A DNA stretch of 64,000 nucleotides from Dorea longicatena (GTDB lineage: Bacteria; Bacillota; Clostridia; Lachnospirales; Lachnospiraceae): positions 389,501-453,500 of the forward strand of contig NZ_CP100126.1 of NCBI RefSeq assembly GCF_024168045.1, given 5' to 3'. Both the position numbers and the translations under genes were made by a program. The stretch's first letter is position 1; the number at the start of each line of letters is the position of its first letter. Of the stretch, positions 28,687 to 37,491 are shown piece after piece. The notes under the pieces are model-generated. The model was not told where the DNA came from. It did not search any database and was given only the letters and a program-made list of their open reading frames with translations.

Positions 28687-28720
28687 AGGATATACACGTA
28701 AGAGGTGTATGTCCTTTTTT
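28687..28720 (+). terminator. Terminator after the TPR gene
   Basis: A 10-bp stem AGGATATACA/TGTATGTCCT (one G-U) with a 9-base loop is followed by five to six T. It separates the valS-folC-TPR region from the sporulation operon. Confidence 0.88.
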
Positions 28721-28771
28721 GGTTTATGCACTATGCAAAATAATAGAAAGATGTAAATGGGGAGTTATAAC

Positions 28772-29083
28772 ATGAAGTATCAGGTACAGGAGAATTATCT
28801 GACTATATTTTTACCGGGGGAACTGGATCATCACAATGCGGAAGAGATAAGAAAGGAATCCGATCATCTGATTGAACATAATCATATCCGGTATGTGATT
28901 TTTGATTTTGCAGATACGAAATTCTGTGACAGTTCGGGAATCGGAGTGATCATGGGACGTTACCGTAAAATCTATATGCTGGGCGGCGAAGTCTGTGCGG
29001 TACATACCAGCGAACGGATCCGTAAGATCCTGACTATGTCAGGGGTAACAAAAATCATGCAGATATATGAGGAGGAGAAATAA
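28772..29083 (+). CDS. spoIIAA: Anti-sigma-F factor antagonist SpoIIAA
   Basis: The product has 103 residues from the ATG at 28772, after GGGGAG; an ATG five codons upstream is inside that site. The STAS-domain signature FCDSSGIGVIMGRY holds the serine (S54/S55) phosphorylated by SpoIIAB. Unphosphorylated SpoIIAA binds SpoIIAB and releases sigma-F in the forespore. It is first in the spoIIA operon and its end overlaps the ribosome site of spoIIAB. Confidence 0.96.
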   Translation: MKYQVQENYLTIFLPGELDHHNAEEIRKESDHLIEHNHIRYVIFDFADTKFCDSSGIGVIMGRYRKIYMLGGEVCAVHTSERIRKILTMSGVTKIMQIYEEEK

Positions 29084-29084
29084 A

Positions 29085-29540
29085 ATGGAAAATACCAATG
29101 AAATGCAGATTATTTTTGACAGTTATTCCTCGAATGAATCATTTGCCAGAGTTGCCGTTGCAGCATTTATGACATCACTGAATCCGACAGTTGAGGAAGT
29201 TGCAGATGTAAAAACGGCTGTGTCGGAGGCTGTGACGAATGCGGTGATTCATGGCTATGAATGCCGGGTGGAGAAGATATTCCTCCGATGTACAACCTGT
29301 GAAGACACATTGGAGATAGAAGTGGAAGACCATGGAAAAGGAATCGAAGATGTGACAAAAGCGATGGAGCCGTTATTTACCACCAGGCCGGAGCTTGACC
29401 GGTCAGGAATGGGATTTTCTTTTATGACAGCATTCATGGATCAGGTTGAAGTGAGTTCCGAACCGGGAAAAGGAACTATTGTGAAAATGAAAAAGACAAT
29501 CGGAAAAGGACGAAAGATATGGACCACACAATCGCTTTAA
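29085..29540 (+). CDS. spoIIAB: Anti-sigma-F factor / serine kinase SpoIIAB
   Basis: The product has 151 residues from the ATG at 29085, with GAGGAGG upstream. The GHKL ATPase boxes are visible: N-box EAVTNAVIHGYE, G1 DHGKGIED and G2 DRSGMGFSFM. It binds and inhibits sigma-F, and phosphorylates SpoIIAA. It starts directly after spoIIAA and overlaps sigF by 22 bases, the classic arrangement. The C-terminus is about 10 basic residues longer than I expect. Confidence 0.96.
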   Translation: MENTNEMQIIFDSYSSNESFARVAVAAFMTSLNPTVEEVADVKTAVSEAVTNAVIHGYECRVEKIFLRCTTCEDTLEIEVEDHGKGIEDVTKAMEPLFTTRPELDRSGMGFSFMTAFMDQVEVSSEPGKGTIVKMKKTIGKGRKIWTTQSL

Positions 29541-30232
29541 TTCAGAAATCTCACGAAGGGGATGACGAAGCAAGAGCACAGATTGTGGAGGAAAATACAG
29601 GACTGGTCTGGTGTATCGTAAGACGCTTTGCAGGGCGCGGAACAGAAATGGAAGACCTGTTCCAGATCGGAACGATCGGACTGCTGAAAGCAATTGACAA
29701 GTTCGATCTTAGTTTTGAAGTGAAATTCTCAACTTATGCAGTTCCGCTGATCAGCGGTGAAATCAAGCGGTTCCTGAGAGATGACGGAATGATCAAGGTC
29801 AGCCGTTCACTGAAAGAACTGTCATACAAAGCGTATCAGACGCAGGAAAGGCTCGGAAAAGAGCTGGGAAGAGAGCCGTCGGTTGCAGAGATTGCAGAAG
29901 AGTTAAAGGTCGCACCGGAAGAGTTGACGATGGCAATGGATGCATGTACGGATGTGGAATCACTGCACAGACCTGTCTGTAAAAAAGAAGGACAGGAAAT
30001 GTCATTGATGGAGAAAGTCGGTCAGGCTGATGCGGCAGAAGAAAGAGTTGTAGATCATCTGCTATTGAAAGAACTGCTGAAAAATCTGGATAAGGACGAG
30101 AGAAAGCTGATCTATCTACGATATTTTTCGGAAAAGACACAGACACAGGTAGGAAAAGAACTTGGAATTTCACAGGTTCAGGTATCCAGAATGGAAAAGA
30201 AGATATTAAAAAATTTAAGAGAGAAGTTATAA
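29519..30232 (+). CDS. sigF: RNA polymerase sporulation sigma factor SigF
   Basis: The product has 237 residues. Sigma-70 regions are clear: region 2 with EEDLFQIGTIGLLKAIDKFD-like sequence (here MEDLFQIGTIGLLKAIDKFD), KFSTYAVPLISGEIKRFLRD, and region 4 with GISQVQVSRMEKKIL as the recognition helix. SigF directs early forespore transcription after septation and is held by SpoIIAB. The start overlaps spoIIAB. The spoVA genes that follow are forespore genes, classically under sigma-G. Confidence 0.96.
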   Translation: MDHTIALIQKSHEGDDEARAQIVEENTGLVWCIVRRFAGRGTEMEDLFQIGTIGLLKAIDKFDLSFEVKFSTYAVPLISGEIKRFLRDDGMIKVSRSLKELSYKAYQTQERLGKELGREPSVAEIAEELKVAPEELTMAMDACTDVESLHRPVCKKEGQEMSLMEKVGQADAAEERVVDHLLLKELLKNLDKDERKLIYLRYFSEKTQTQVGKELGISQVQVSRMEKKILKNLREKL

Positions 30233-30250
30233 CAGGCACGTCAAGGATCG

Positions 30251-30279
30251 ATTCTATGTATGGAATCCATGCATAGAAT
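30251..30279. repeat. Hairpin after sigF
   Basis: A 13-bp stem ATTCTATGTATGG/CCATGCATAGAAT (one G-U) with a 3-base loop, and no T-run after it. It lies between sigF and the spoVA block, a place where a promoter switch or partial terminator would make sense. Confidence 0.5.
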
Positions 30280-30344
30280 TGTCAGAATCCGGCATACTAA
30301 CTCATGAGATCCGGTAAAAGAAAGCATGGGAAGAAAGGGTGAGA

Positions 30345-30572
30345 ATGTTGGAAGAAGGCAGAAAGAAGATCAGGATGTGCCTGATCTTTGTTATTACAGC
30401 AGCAGTGATCATAGGATTTATTTATTATTTTCATGATGTAAAAGGCAGTCACGGAGTAAATGAAGGAACGTTGGTAAAGAAGACGGTATACTATCAGGAT
30501 GAAAAAACGGAGGTGAAGAAAGATGGCAGGGAAGGCAGGCACTGTATATATAAAGGCAGACCGGAATGTTGA
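30345..30572 (+). CDS. Small single-pass membrane protein before spoVAA
   Basis: The product is 75 residues from the ATG at 30345 (a GTG two codons earlier is possible). It has basic residues, then one membrane segment MCLIFVITAAVIIGFIYYF, then a polar tail with GTLVKKTVYYQDEKTEVKK. The ORF runs 50 bases into spoVAA in another frame, so the tail beyond about residue 60 is probably not conserved. It may be a sporulation-specific small membrane protein. I do not recognise a family, and the overlap is unusually long. Confidence 0.5.
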   Translation: MLEEGRKKIRMCLIFVITAAVIIGFIYYFHDVKGSHGVNEGTLVKKTVYYQDEKTEVKKDGREGRHCIYKGRPEC

Positions 30573-31197
30573 GGTGGCAAAGACATCCGTGATGATCGGT
30601 GATGTGCTGAAGATAGAGTGTACAGACCCGGCAATGCTTGCCAGGATCCGGAGCATTCATCTGCTGACCTTTCATCATCCGGATGATAAGAGACAGCGTA
30701 GGACAGTGGTATCACTTCTGAAAGTGATACAGAAGATCCATGAGATATATCCGGATGCAGCAGTAGAAAATATCGGAGAAACGGATTTTATCGTGACGTA
30801 TGAGGAACAGGATGGAAAAGGCGGGATCATCCATGGCGTTAAGATTGTGGCTGTAGTACTGATCAGTTTCTTTGGCGCAGCATTTTCAACAATGGCATTC
30901 AATAATGATGTAGGTGTGACCAGAATGTTTGGACAGGTATATGAACTTTTAACCGGTACAAAGTCAGATGGATTTACAATCCTGGAGTTCACATACTGTA
31001 TTGGTATTGTGATAGGAATTCTGACATTCTTCAATCATTTCGGAAAAAAACGATTGTCGGTAGATCCGACACCGATGGAGGTGGAGATGCGTCTTTACGA
31101 GAATGATATACAGACAACGCTGGTAGAGACATATTCCAGAAAGGAGAAAGAACTGGATGTTGGCGAAAAACATATGTCTGGCACTACTGGGATTTAG
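30523..31197 (+). CDS. spoVAA: Stage V sporulation protein AA
   Basis: The product has 224 residues. The N-terminal beta-rich domain begins AGTVYIKADRNVEVAKTSVM. Two membrane segments lie at about 105-125 (VKIVAVVLISFFGAAFSTMAF) and 150-170 (ILEFTYCIGIVIGILTFF). This matches SpoVAA, a forespore inner-membrane component of the channel that moves dipicolinic acid and Ca2+ into the spore core. It overlaps spoVAB by 41 bases, as usual in this operon. GGAGGTGAAGAA precedes the ATG. Confidence 0.9.
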   Translation: MAGKAGTVYIKADRNVEVAKTSVMIGDVLKIECTDPAMLARIRSIHLLTFHHPDDKRQRRTVVSLLKVIQKIHEIYPDAAVENIGETDFIVTYEEQDGKGGIIHGVKIVAVVLISFFGAAFSTMAFNNDVGVTRMFGQVYELLTGTKSDGFTILEFTYCIGIVIGILTFFNHFGKKRLSVDPTPMEVEMRLYENDIQTTLVETYSRKEKELDVGEKHMSGTTGI

Positions 31198-31573
31198 TGC
31201 AGGGATTACGGCGGCAGGCGGACTTTTTTCTTTTATCATAGGCCTGGGTGTGATATCGGACTTTGCCGACCGGACACATACAGGAGAACAGGTTATGTTA
31301 TATGAAGATGCGGTTGCAGCCGGAGGAAGCCTGGGCGCCGTTATTTCTGTGTATCATCCGGCGGTTCCGTTCGCAGGCTGTCTGCTTCCGGTCATGGGAC
31401 TGTTCGGAGGAATCTTTGTGGGCTGCTGGGCAATGGCTTTGACGGAAATGCTGGATCTGTTTCCAATCTTTATCCGGAGAATCCGTATGGTAAGAGGGAT
31501 TGCAGCGGTGATGATTGGAATCGCATTTGGAAAAGGTCTGGGCGCATTATTGTTTTTCTGGAAGAGGTGGTGA
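31157..31573 (+). CDS. spoVAB: Stage V sporulation protein AB
   Basis: The product has 138 residues and about four membrane segments. MLAKNICLALLGFSAGITAA, GGLFSFIIGLGVISDFADRT and GLFGGIFVGCWAMALTEMLD are typical of SpoVAB. It is a membrane partner of SpoVAA in dipicolinate transport during sporulation and germination. The start overlaps spoVAA and the stop is four bases from the spoVAC start. Confidence 0.9.
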   Translation: MLAKNICLALLGFSAGITAAGGLFSFIIGLGVISDFADRTHTGEQVMLYEDAVAAGGSLGAVISVYHPAVPFAGCLLPVMGLFGGIFVGCWAMALTEMLDLFPIFIRRIRMVRGIAAVMIGIAFGKGLGALLFFWKRW

Positions 31574-31577
31574 TGAT

Positions 31578-32039
31578 ATGGAGAAGAAAAAACAACAACA
31601 GTCATATGAAAATTATGTCAGGCAGAAAACACCGGTGCATAATCTGCCGGTAAATATGGCGAAAGCATTCGTTACAGGCGGTGCCATCTGTGTGATCGGG
31701 CAAGGCATTCTGAATATCTGCGAGAAAGCGGGACTGGGCAGGGATATGAGTGGAAGCTGGTGTTCGATGCTTCTGGTGCTTCTGAGTGCAGTGCTTACCG
31801 GATGCAATCTGTATCCGCAGATCGCAAAGTAGGGCGGTGCAGGAGCGCTGGTACCGATTACGGGATTTGCCAATTCAGTGGCAGCACCGGCGATTGAATA
31901 CAAGAAAGAAGGACAGGTTATAGGAATCGGGTGCAAGATATTTACCATTGCCGGACCGGTGATCCTGTATGGGATATTTACAAGCTGGCTGCTTGGACTG
32001 TTCTATTGGCTGCTAAAAGTGGCAGGAGTTGCAGGATAA
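31578..32039 (+). pseudogene. spoVAC: Stage V sporulation protein AC with an in-frame TAG
   Basis: The start ATG 31578 follows AGGTGGTGATG. The frame encodes MEKKKQQQSYENYVRQKTP and membrane segments typical of SpoVAC, then TAG at 31830-31832 (codon 85). The same frame continues without any shift as GGAGALVPITGFANSVAAPA, the most conserved part of SpoVAC, to TAA at 32037. The full length would be 153 residues. Homologues should carry Trp (TGG) where TAG stands, so a single G-to-A change explains it. The truncated product lacks the channel-forming C-terminal half. It could be a true mutation or a base-call error. Confidence 0.85.
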
Positions 32040-32073
32040 TCTGTATGGAAATATAGCAGGAGGATATAAGAAT

Positions 32074-33078
32074 ATGATAAAAGGAAAGCAGAGTATAGCA
32101 TTTAAGGCATCTCCGTATATTGAGGAAAGTGCATCTGTCATCGGTAAGAAAGAGGGGGAAGGACCACTTGGCAGCAGGTTTGATATGGTGGGTCTGGATG
32201 ATATGTTCGGGGAGGACACCTGGGAAAAAGCGGAAAGCAGTATGCAGAAAGAAGCCTGTCAGCTGGCACTTGGTAAAGCACATCTGACGGCAGGAGCCAT
32301 TCGGTATCTGTTCGGAGGCGATCTGCTAAGGCAGGGAGTGGCAACATCACTTGGAGTTGAACAGCTGCAGATACCGATGTTTGGTCTGTACGGTGCATGT
32401 TCAACGTCAGGGGAGGCACTCGCCCTGGCATCGATGTGTGTGGCGGCAGGATACGGAGAGCGGATGCTCGTAGTGACATCCAGCCATTTCGGAAGTGCAG
32501 AAAAGGAATTCCGTTTTCCGCTCAGTTATGCGAATCAGAGACCGCTGTCTGCACAATGGACGGTGACCGGAAGTGGAGCATTTATTGTTGGAAAGAACAG
32601 GAGTCATGTGAGGATCACCGGAGTGACGGTCGGTAAGATTGTGGATTATGGCTTGAAGGATTCGCAGAATATGGGCGCATGTATGGCTCCGGCAGCCTGC
32701 GATACGATCATCCAGAATCTGGAAGATTTTGAAAGAAAAGAAGAAGATTATGACCGGATCATTACCGGAGATCTCGGATATGTGGGACAGAGTATATTAT
32801 TTGATCTTATGCGGGAAAAAGAATACGATATCAAAGAAAGACATATGGATTGTGGGATGACAATATTTGATCAGAGCAGGCAGGATACCCATGCGGGAGG
32901 AAGTGGCTGCGGATGTGCTGCAGCAACGTTATCGGCGTATATCCTGCCTGCCATTGCAAGCGGTGAGTGGAAGAGGGTACTGTTCGTTCCGACAGGAGCA
33001 CTGATGTCGACGGTCAGTTACAATGAGGGAGCAAGTGTTCCGGGAATTGCACATGGAATCGTGCTGGAACACTGTTAG
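32074..33078 (+). CDS. spoVAD: Stage V sporulation protein AD
   Basis: The product has 334 residues from the ATG at 32074, after AGCAGGAGGA; an ATG 45 bases upstream overlaps spoVAC and lacks a site. The fold is thiolase-like (GLYGACSTSGEALALASMCV, and HAGGSGCGCAAATLSAYILP), but SpoVAD binds dipicolinic acid rather than condensing thioesters. It is the peripheral DPA-binding subunit of the SpoVA channel. It is intact and tightly placed between the broken spoVAC and spoVAE. Confidence 0.95.
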   Translation: MIKGKQSIAFKASPYIEESASVIGKKEGEGPLGSRFDMVGLDDMFGEDTWEKAESSMQKEACQLALGKAHLTAGAIRYLFGGDLLRQGVATSLGVEQLQIPMFGLYGACSTSGEALALASMCVAAGYGERMLVVTSSHFGSAEKEFRFPLSYANQRPLSAQWTVTGSGAFIVGKNRSHVRITGVTVGKIVDYGLKDSQNMGACMAPAACDTIIQNLEDFERKEEDYDRIITGDLGYVGQSILFDLMREKEYDIKERHMDCGMTIFDQSRQDTHAGGSGCGCAAATLSAYILPAIASGEWKRVLFVPTGALMSTVSYNEGASVPGIAHGIVLEHC

Positions 33079-33106
33079 ACAAAAACATACAGGGAGGAAA
33101 CATAAT

Positions 33107-33463
33107 ATGGATTATATCAATGCATTCTGGGTGGGAGGTCTGATCTGTGCACTGACACAGATATTGCTGGACCGGACAAAGCTGATGCCGGGAAGGATTA
33201 TGGTGCTTTTGGTGTGCAGCGGCTCTGTATTAGGAGCACTGAAGATATATCCGGTGATTCAGGAATATGCAGGAGCCGGTGCCAGCGTACCATTATTGGG
33301 ATTCGGTAATCTTTTGTGGAAAGGTGTCAAAGAAGCTGTAGATAAAGAAGGATTCATCGGGATATTTATGGGCGGATTTAAGGCAAGTGCCGTTGGAATA
33401 TCTGCAGCACTTATCTTTGGCTATCTGGCATCGCTTGTCTTTGAGCCGAAGATGAAGAAATAA
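33107..33463 (+). CDS. spoVAE: Stage V sporulation protein AE
   Basis: The product has 118 residues from the ATG at 33107, after GGGAGGAAAC. MDYINAFWVGGLICALTQIL, LLVCSGSVLGALKIYPVI and the terminal FGYLASLVFEPKMKK match SpoVAE (the Eb form). It has about four membrane segments and is part of the DPA channel with SpoVAC and SpoVAD. It ends the operon; a hairpin that may terminate in both directions follows at 33495. Confidence 0.92.
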   Translation: MDYINAFWVGGLICALTQILLDRTKLMPGRIMVLLVCSGSVLGALKIYPVIQEYAGAGASVPLLGFGNLLWKGVKEAVDKEGFIGIFMGGFKASAVGISAALIFGYLASLVFEPKMKK

Positions 33464-33494
33464 TGTTCAAAGGTAGTTCATGTATTATAATAAA

Positions 33495-33540
33495 ACTCCC
33501 GCAGAAGCTGTCAGAGTGGTAGTCCCGGCGGGAGTATTTA
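33495..33540. terminator. Hairpin between convergent spoVAE and purC
   Basis: The stem ACTCCCGC (33495-33502) pairs perfectly with GCGGGAGT (33528-33535). On the plus strand ATTTAT follows; on the minus strand TTTTATTATAA follows, so it may act in both directions. Confidence 0.65.
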
Positions 33541-33647
33541 TACTAAAATATGCAAGAGAAACTGCCGGTGGCAGATCCTCTGCATTGCTACCTGATCAGA
33601 TGATCGAGAAAACCGCAAGGAGTTCGTTATCTCTGAATACAGGGGAA

Positions 33648-34511
33648 TTAAGCAAGTTCTTCACCTGTGATCATCTTGTAGCACTGAAGATATTTGTCAA
33701 TTGTTTTCTGGACAATATCATCCGGAAGGTTCCAGTCATTATCCGGGTGAGAAGTCAGCCAGTCACGTGCAAACTGTTTGTCGAACGACGGCTGTCCGTG
33801 TCCCGGTTCATAACCTTCTACAGGCCAGAAACGGGAGCTGTCCGGTGTCAGCATCTCATCACCGATAACCATATTACCATTTTCATCAAGACCAAATTCG
33901 AATTTGGTATCTGCGATAATGATACCACGGCTTAATGCATAGTCTGCACATTTTTTATAGAGAGCGATCGTACAGTCACGAAGCTTGGCTGCATATTCTT
34001 CGCCTTTACCAGGGAAATATTTCTCAAGGTGGGCAATGCTCTGCTCGTAAGAAATATTTTCATCATGATCTCCGATCTCAGCTTTTGTGGATGGTGTATA
34101 GATTGGCTCTGGAAGCTTATCCGATTCTTTTAATCCTTCCGGAAGTTTGATGCCGCATACAGTACCATTCTCCTGATAACTCTTCCATCCGCTTCCTGTG
34201 ATGTAACCACGTACGATACATTCGATTGGAAGCATCTCAAGCTTTTTGCACATCATGCTGTTACCGTCATATTCTGGTTTCTGGAAGAATTCAGGCATAT
34301 CTTTCACATCAGTAGAGATCATGTGGTTTGGAAGAATGTCTTTTGTCAGGTCGAACCAGAATTTAGACATCTGCGTCAGAACAGTTCCTTTCTTGGAAAC
34401 AATATTCTTAAGAATTACGTCAAAACAACTGATACGATCAGTGGCAACCATAATCAGGCTGTCTCCGTTATCATAAATTTCACGGACTTTACCTTCTTTT
34501 ATTGGTTTCAT
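33648..34511 (-). CDS. purC: Phosphoribosylaminoimidazole-succinocarboxamide synthase (SAICAR synthetase)
   Basis: The product has 287 residues from the ATG at 34511, after GCGAGGTATT; an upstream in-frame ATG adds 18 unlike residues and is rejected. Family signs are KPIKEGKVREIYDNGDSLIM, ATDRISCFDVIL, ECIVRGYITGSGWKSY and DTKFEFGLDENG. It joins CAIR and aspartate with ATP in purine biosynthesis. The length fits the longer yeast-like PurC form. It stands alone, convergent with the spoVA operon and divergent from the GTPase gene. No purine riboswitch or PurR box was seen upstream. Confidence 0.96.
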   Translation of the reverse strand: MKPIKEGKVREIYDNGDSLIMVATDRISCFDVILKNIVSKKGTVLTQMSKFWFDLTKDILPNHMISTDVKDMPEFFQKPEYDGNSMMCKKLEMLPIECIVRGYITGSGWKSYQENGTVCGIKLPEGLKESDKLPEPIYTPSTKAEIGDHDENISYEQSIAHLEKYFPGKGEEYAAKLRDCTIALYKKCADYALSRGIIIADTKFEFGLDENGNMVIGDEMLTPDSSRFWPVEGYEPGHGQPSFDKQFARDWLTSHPDNDWNLPDDIVQKTIDKYLQCYKMITGEELA

Positions 34512-34719
34512 AACAATACCTCGCTTATTTATTATTTTTTTTAATATGTCCTCACTAATAGTCAAACAGATTTTTCAGGAAAAAACAATAGTAAATTGCA
34601 AAATTATGAAAAAAAGTACAAAATATAAATTATGATGTATAATAAGAATATCGTAAAAAAGAATACTGATAAGTAATGGTAATAGTGACTGATAACGACA
34701 GATAATAAGGAAAGAAATT

Positions 34720-37476
34720 ATGAAACATATTACAATTGGAATCCTGGCTCACGTAGATGCCGGGAAAACAACATTATCGGAATGCATGCTTTACTTAAGT
34801 GGGCAGATCAGAAAGCTCGGAAGAGTGGATCATAAGGATGCATTTTTGGATACATACGAATTGGAGCGGGAAAGAGGAATCACGATCTTTTCCAAACAGG
34901 CAGAATTAAAGATGGGTAATCTGGGGATAACTCTTCTGGATACACCGGGACATGTGGATTTTTCGGCAGAGATGGAACGTACCTTACAGGTGCTGGATTA
35001 TGCAATCCTGGTGATCAACGGCGCAGACGGGGTACAGGGACACACGCGTACGCTTTGGAGACTGCTCAAAAGATATCAGATACCGACGTTCATATTCATC
35101 AATAAGATGGATCAGGTGGGAACGGATAAGGCAAAGGTACTGGCAGATCTGCAGAACAGACTGGATGAAGGGTGTATCGATTTTTCGGAGATAACGGAAG
35201 AAACGTATGACAGCCTTGCCATGTGTGATGAGAAAGCGATGGAAGAGTATCTGGAGTCGGAGAAAATAGAAGAGGATACAATTGCTGAGATAATCGGTAA
35301 CAGGAAAGCATATCCGTGTTATTTTGGTTCGGCGCTGAAGATGGAAGGCGTACAGGAATTCATGGATGGGATGACCGGTTACATAGAGAAAAATCAGCAG
35401 AGAAAAACAGATCCGGCATCCGGTCAAAGTGACATGAAAGGAAAAAGCACAGGTTTTTTTGGCGCAAAAGCCTATAAGATTTCCAGGGATGCAGCAGGGA
35501 ATCGCCTGACACATCTGAAAGTAACATCCGGAAGACTGAAAGTGAAAGATATCCTAAAAGGGGATATGCGGAAGAACGGTCACTCAGATGAAACAGAGGG
35601 TGCCGATCATAACTGGGAAGAAAAGGTCAATCAGATCCGCATTTATTCCGGTGAAAAATATGAGATGGTACAGGAAGCGAAAAGCGGCATGGTTTGTGCA
35701 GTAACCGGATTGAATTATACTTATCCAGGTGAAGGCCTTGGCATAGAATGCGATTCCGAAGCACCGGCACTGGAGCCTGTCTTAAGCTACAAGATCGAAC
35801 TTCCGGAGGGGTGTGACGTCCACAAAATGCTCGGGAATTTGCGCATACTCGAAGAAGAGGACCCAATGCTTAAGATCGTATGGAATGAAGAACTGGGAGA
35901 GATTCATGCAAAACTTATGGGAGCAGTTCAGATCGAGATATTAAAAAGTCTGATCAAAGACAGGTTTGGTGTAGATGTGGAATTCGATACGGGAAATATC
36001 GTATATAAAGAGACCATCCAGAATACAGTGGAAGGTGTGGGGCATTTCGAACCGCTCCGGCATTATGCGGAAGTACATCTGAAGATGGAACCGGGAGAAA
36101 GAGGCAGCGGTATTGTGATCGGAACGGATTGTAGTGAGGATATGTTAGACAAGAACTGGCAGCGTCTGATCCTTACCCATCTTCTGGAAAAAGAACACAG
36201 GGGTGTGCTGACAGGTTCTGTGATCACGGATATGAAGATCACACTGACGGCAGGACGGGCACATCTGAAACATACCGAAGGCGGGGATTTCCGGCAGGCA
36301 ACCTACCGTGCGGTGCGCCAAGGACTGATGCAGGCCGAAAGTATGCTGCTGGAACCGTATTATGATTTTCAGATGGAAATTCCATCGGGAATGATCGGAC
36401 GGGCACTTACAGATATTCAGCGGATGAATGGGGAGACCGGTACACCGCAGACAGAAGGAGAGATGACGACGATCGAGGGATATGCACCGGTTACAGGTAT
36501 GCGGGATTATCAGATGGAAGTGAATTCCTATACAAGAGGACAGGGACATCTGACCTGTACGTTCCGCGGCTATGAACCTTGCCGGAACGCAGAGGCAGTG
36601 ATCGAAGAGATTGGTTATGATCCGGAGCGCGACATCGAGAATCCGACAGGATCCGTCTTCTGTTCCCATGGTGCAGGATTTAACGTTCCATGGAATCAAG
36701 TGCCAGAGTACATGCATTTGGAGAATCAGCTTGAAAAAGAACGGGCATTAGAAGAAGCAAAGAGGCAGTCCGAGCAGGCAGCAAGACAGGTACCGAGAGC
36801 GGCCAGAACACCGGGAGTCTATTCTAAAGCAGCAGAAAAAGAATTGGAAGAAATCTTTATCCGCACATATGGAAAAGTAGAAAGAAAAGGTGGACTGACA
36901 CCAAAAACTTACGAAAGTGAGTATGCGAAAAAGCAGCGCAAAAAAGAAGAGGCTATGCAGGAATACCTGCTGGTTGACGGATACAATGTTATTTTCGCAT
37001 GGGAAGAGCTGAAAGAACTGGCAAAAGTCAGCATCGAGGCTGCCAGAGACAAACTGATGGATATCCTGTGTAATTATCAGGGGTATAAGAAATGTGTCCT
37101 GATTCTGGTATTTGACGCATACAAGGTAGAAGGCTATGCACTGGAGATTCAGAAGTATCATAATATCCATGTCGTATATACCAAAGAAGCCGAAACTGCC
37201 GATCAGTACATTGAAAAGGTCGTTCATCATATCGGAAGAAAGTATCATGTGACGGTCGTGACTTCCGATGGGGTAGAGCAGGTAATCACGATGGGGCAGG
37301 GTGGAACCCGTATTTCTTCCAGAGATTTCTTAGAAGAGATTGAATATACAAAGAAATTGATTGAAGAAGATAATGAAAAACAACGGGTCAGTGACAGGAA
37401 CTATCTGTTTGACCATGCGGATGATGAATTTGTGAAGAAAATGGAAAAAATCAGGCTTGGAAGAGAAAGTGAATAA
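34720..37476 (+). CDS. EF-G/TetM-like ribosomal GTPase fused to a YacP/Rae1-like NYN nuclease domain
   Basis: The product has 918 residues. The N-terminal two thirds are a translational GTPase: G1 GILAHVDAGKTT (8-19), RERGITIF, G3 DTPGH (74-78), G4 NKMD (128-131), then EF-G domain II-V-like parts to about 670, closest in layout to TetM/TetO ribosomal protection proteins. A Lys/Glu/Gln-rich linker (about 690-745) leads to a YacP-like NYN domain (about 747-890) with LLVDGYNVIFAWEEL, LVFDAYK and VVTSDGVEQ. B. subtilis Rae1 (YacP) cuts mRNA in the ribosomal A site. The fusion suggests a GTPase that reaches the A site and delivers an mRNA cut. It is not a plain tetracycline-resistance gene. Confidence 0.88.
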   Translation: MKHITIGILAHVDAGKTTLSECMLYLSGQIRKLGRVDHKDAFLDTYELERERGITIFSKQAELKMGNLGITLLDTPGHVDFSAEMERTLQVLDYAILVINGADGVQGHTRTLWRLLKRYQIPTFIFINKMDQVGTDKAKVLADLQNRLDEGCIDFSEITEETYDSLAMCDEKAMEEYLESEKIEEDTIAEIIGNRKAYPCYFGSALKMEGVQEFMDGMTGYIEKNQQRKTDPASGQSDMKGKSTGFFGAKAYKISRDAAGNRLTHLKVTSGRLKVKDILKGDMRKNGHSDETEGADHNWEEKVNQIRIYSGEKYEMVQEAKSGMVCAVTGLNYTYPGEGLGIECDSEAPALEPVLSYKIELPEGCDVHKMLGNLRILEEEDPMLKIVWNEELGEIHAKLMGAVQIEILKSLIKDRFGVDVEFDTGNIVYKETIQNTVEGVGHFEPLRHYAEVHLKMEPGERGSGIVIGTDCSEDMLDKNWQRLILTHLLEKEHRGVLTGSVITDMKITLTAGRAHLKHTEGGDFRQATYRAVRQGLMQAESMLLEPYYDFQMEIPSGMIGRALTDIQRMNGETGTPQTEGEMTTIEGYAPVTGMRDYQMEVNSYTRGQGHLTCTFRGYEPCRNAEAVIEEIGYDPERDIENPTGSVFCSHGAGFNVPWNQVPEYMHLENQLEKERALEEAKRQSEQAARQVPRAARTPGVYSKAAEKELEEIFIRTYGKVERKGGLTPKTYESEYAKKQRKKEEAMQEYLLVDGYNVIFAWEELKELAKVSIEAARDKLMDILCNYQGYKKCVLILVFDAYKVEGYALEIQKYHNIHVVYTKEAETADQYIEKVVHHIGRKYHVTVVTSDGVEQVITMGQGGTRISSRDFLEEIEYTKKLIEEDNEKQRVSDRNYLFDHADDEFVKKMEKIRLGRESE

Positions 37477-37491
37477 GGATAAGTAAAAAAT

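Noticed and set aside
31830..31832. TAG in spoVAC as pyrrolysine or programmed readthrough
   Set aside because: No PYLIS-like context or pyl genes are seen, the site is a Trp position, and one G-to-A change explains it.
34720..37476. Calling the GTPase a tetracycline-resistance gene (tetM/tetO/tetW)
   Set aside because: The GTPase core is similar, but the long insertions, the linker and the C-terminal NYN nuclease domain are not found in Tet proteins.
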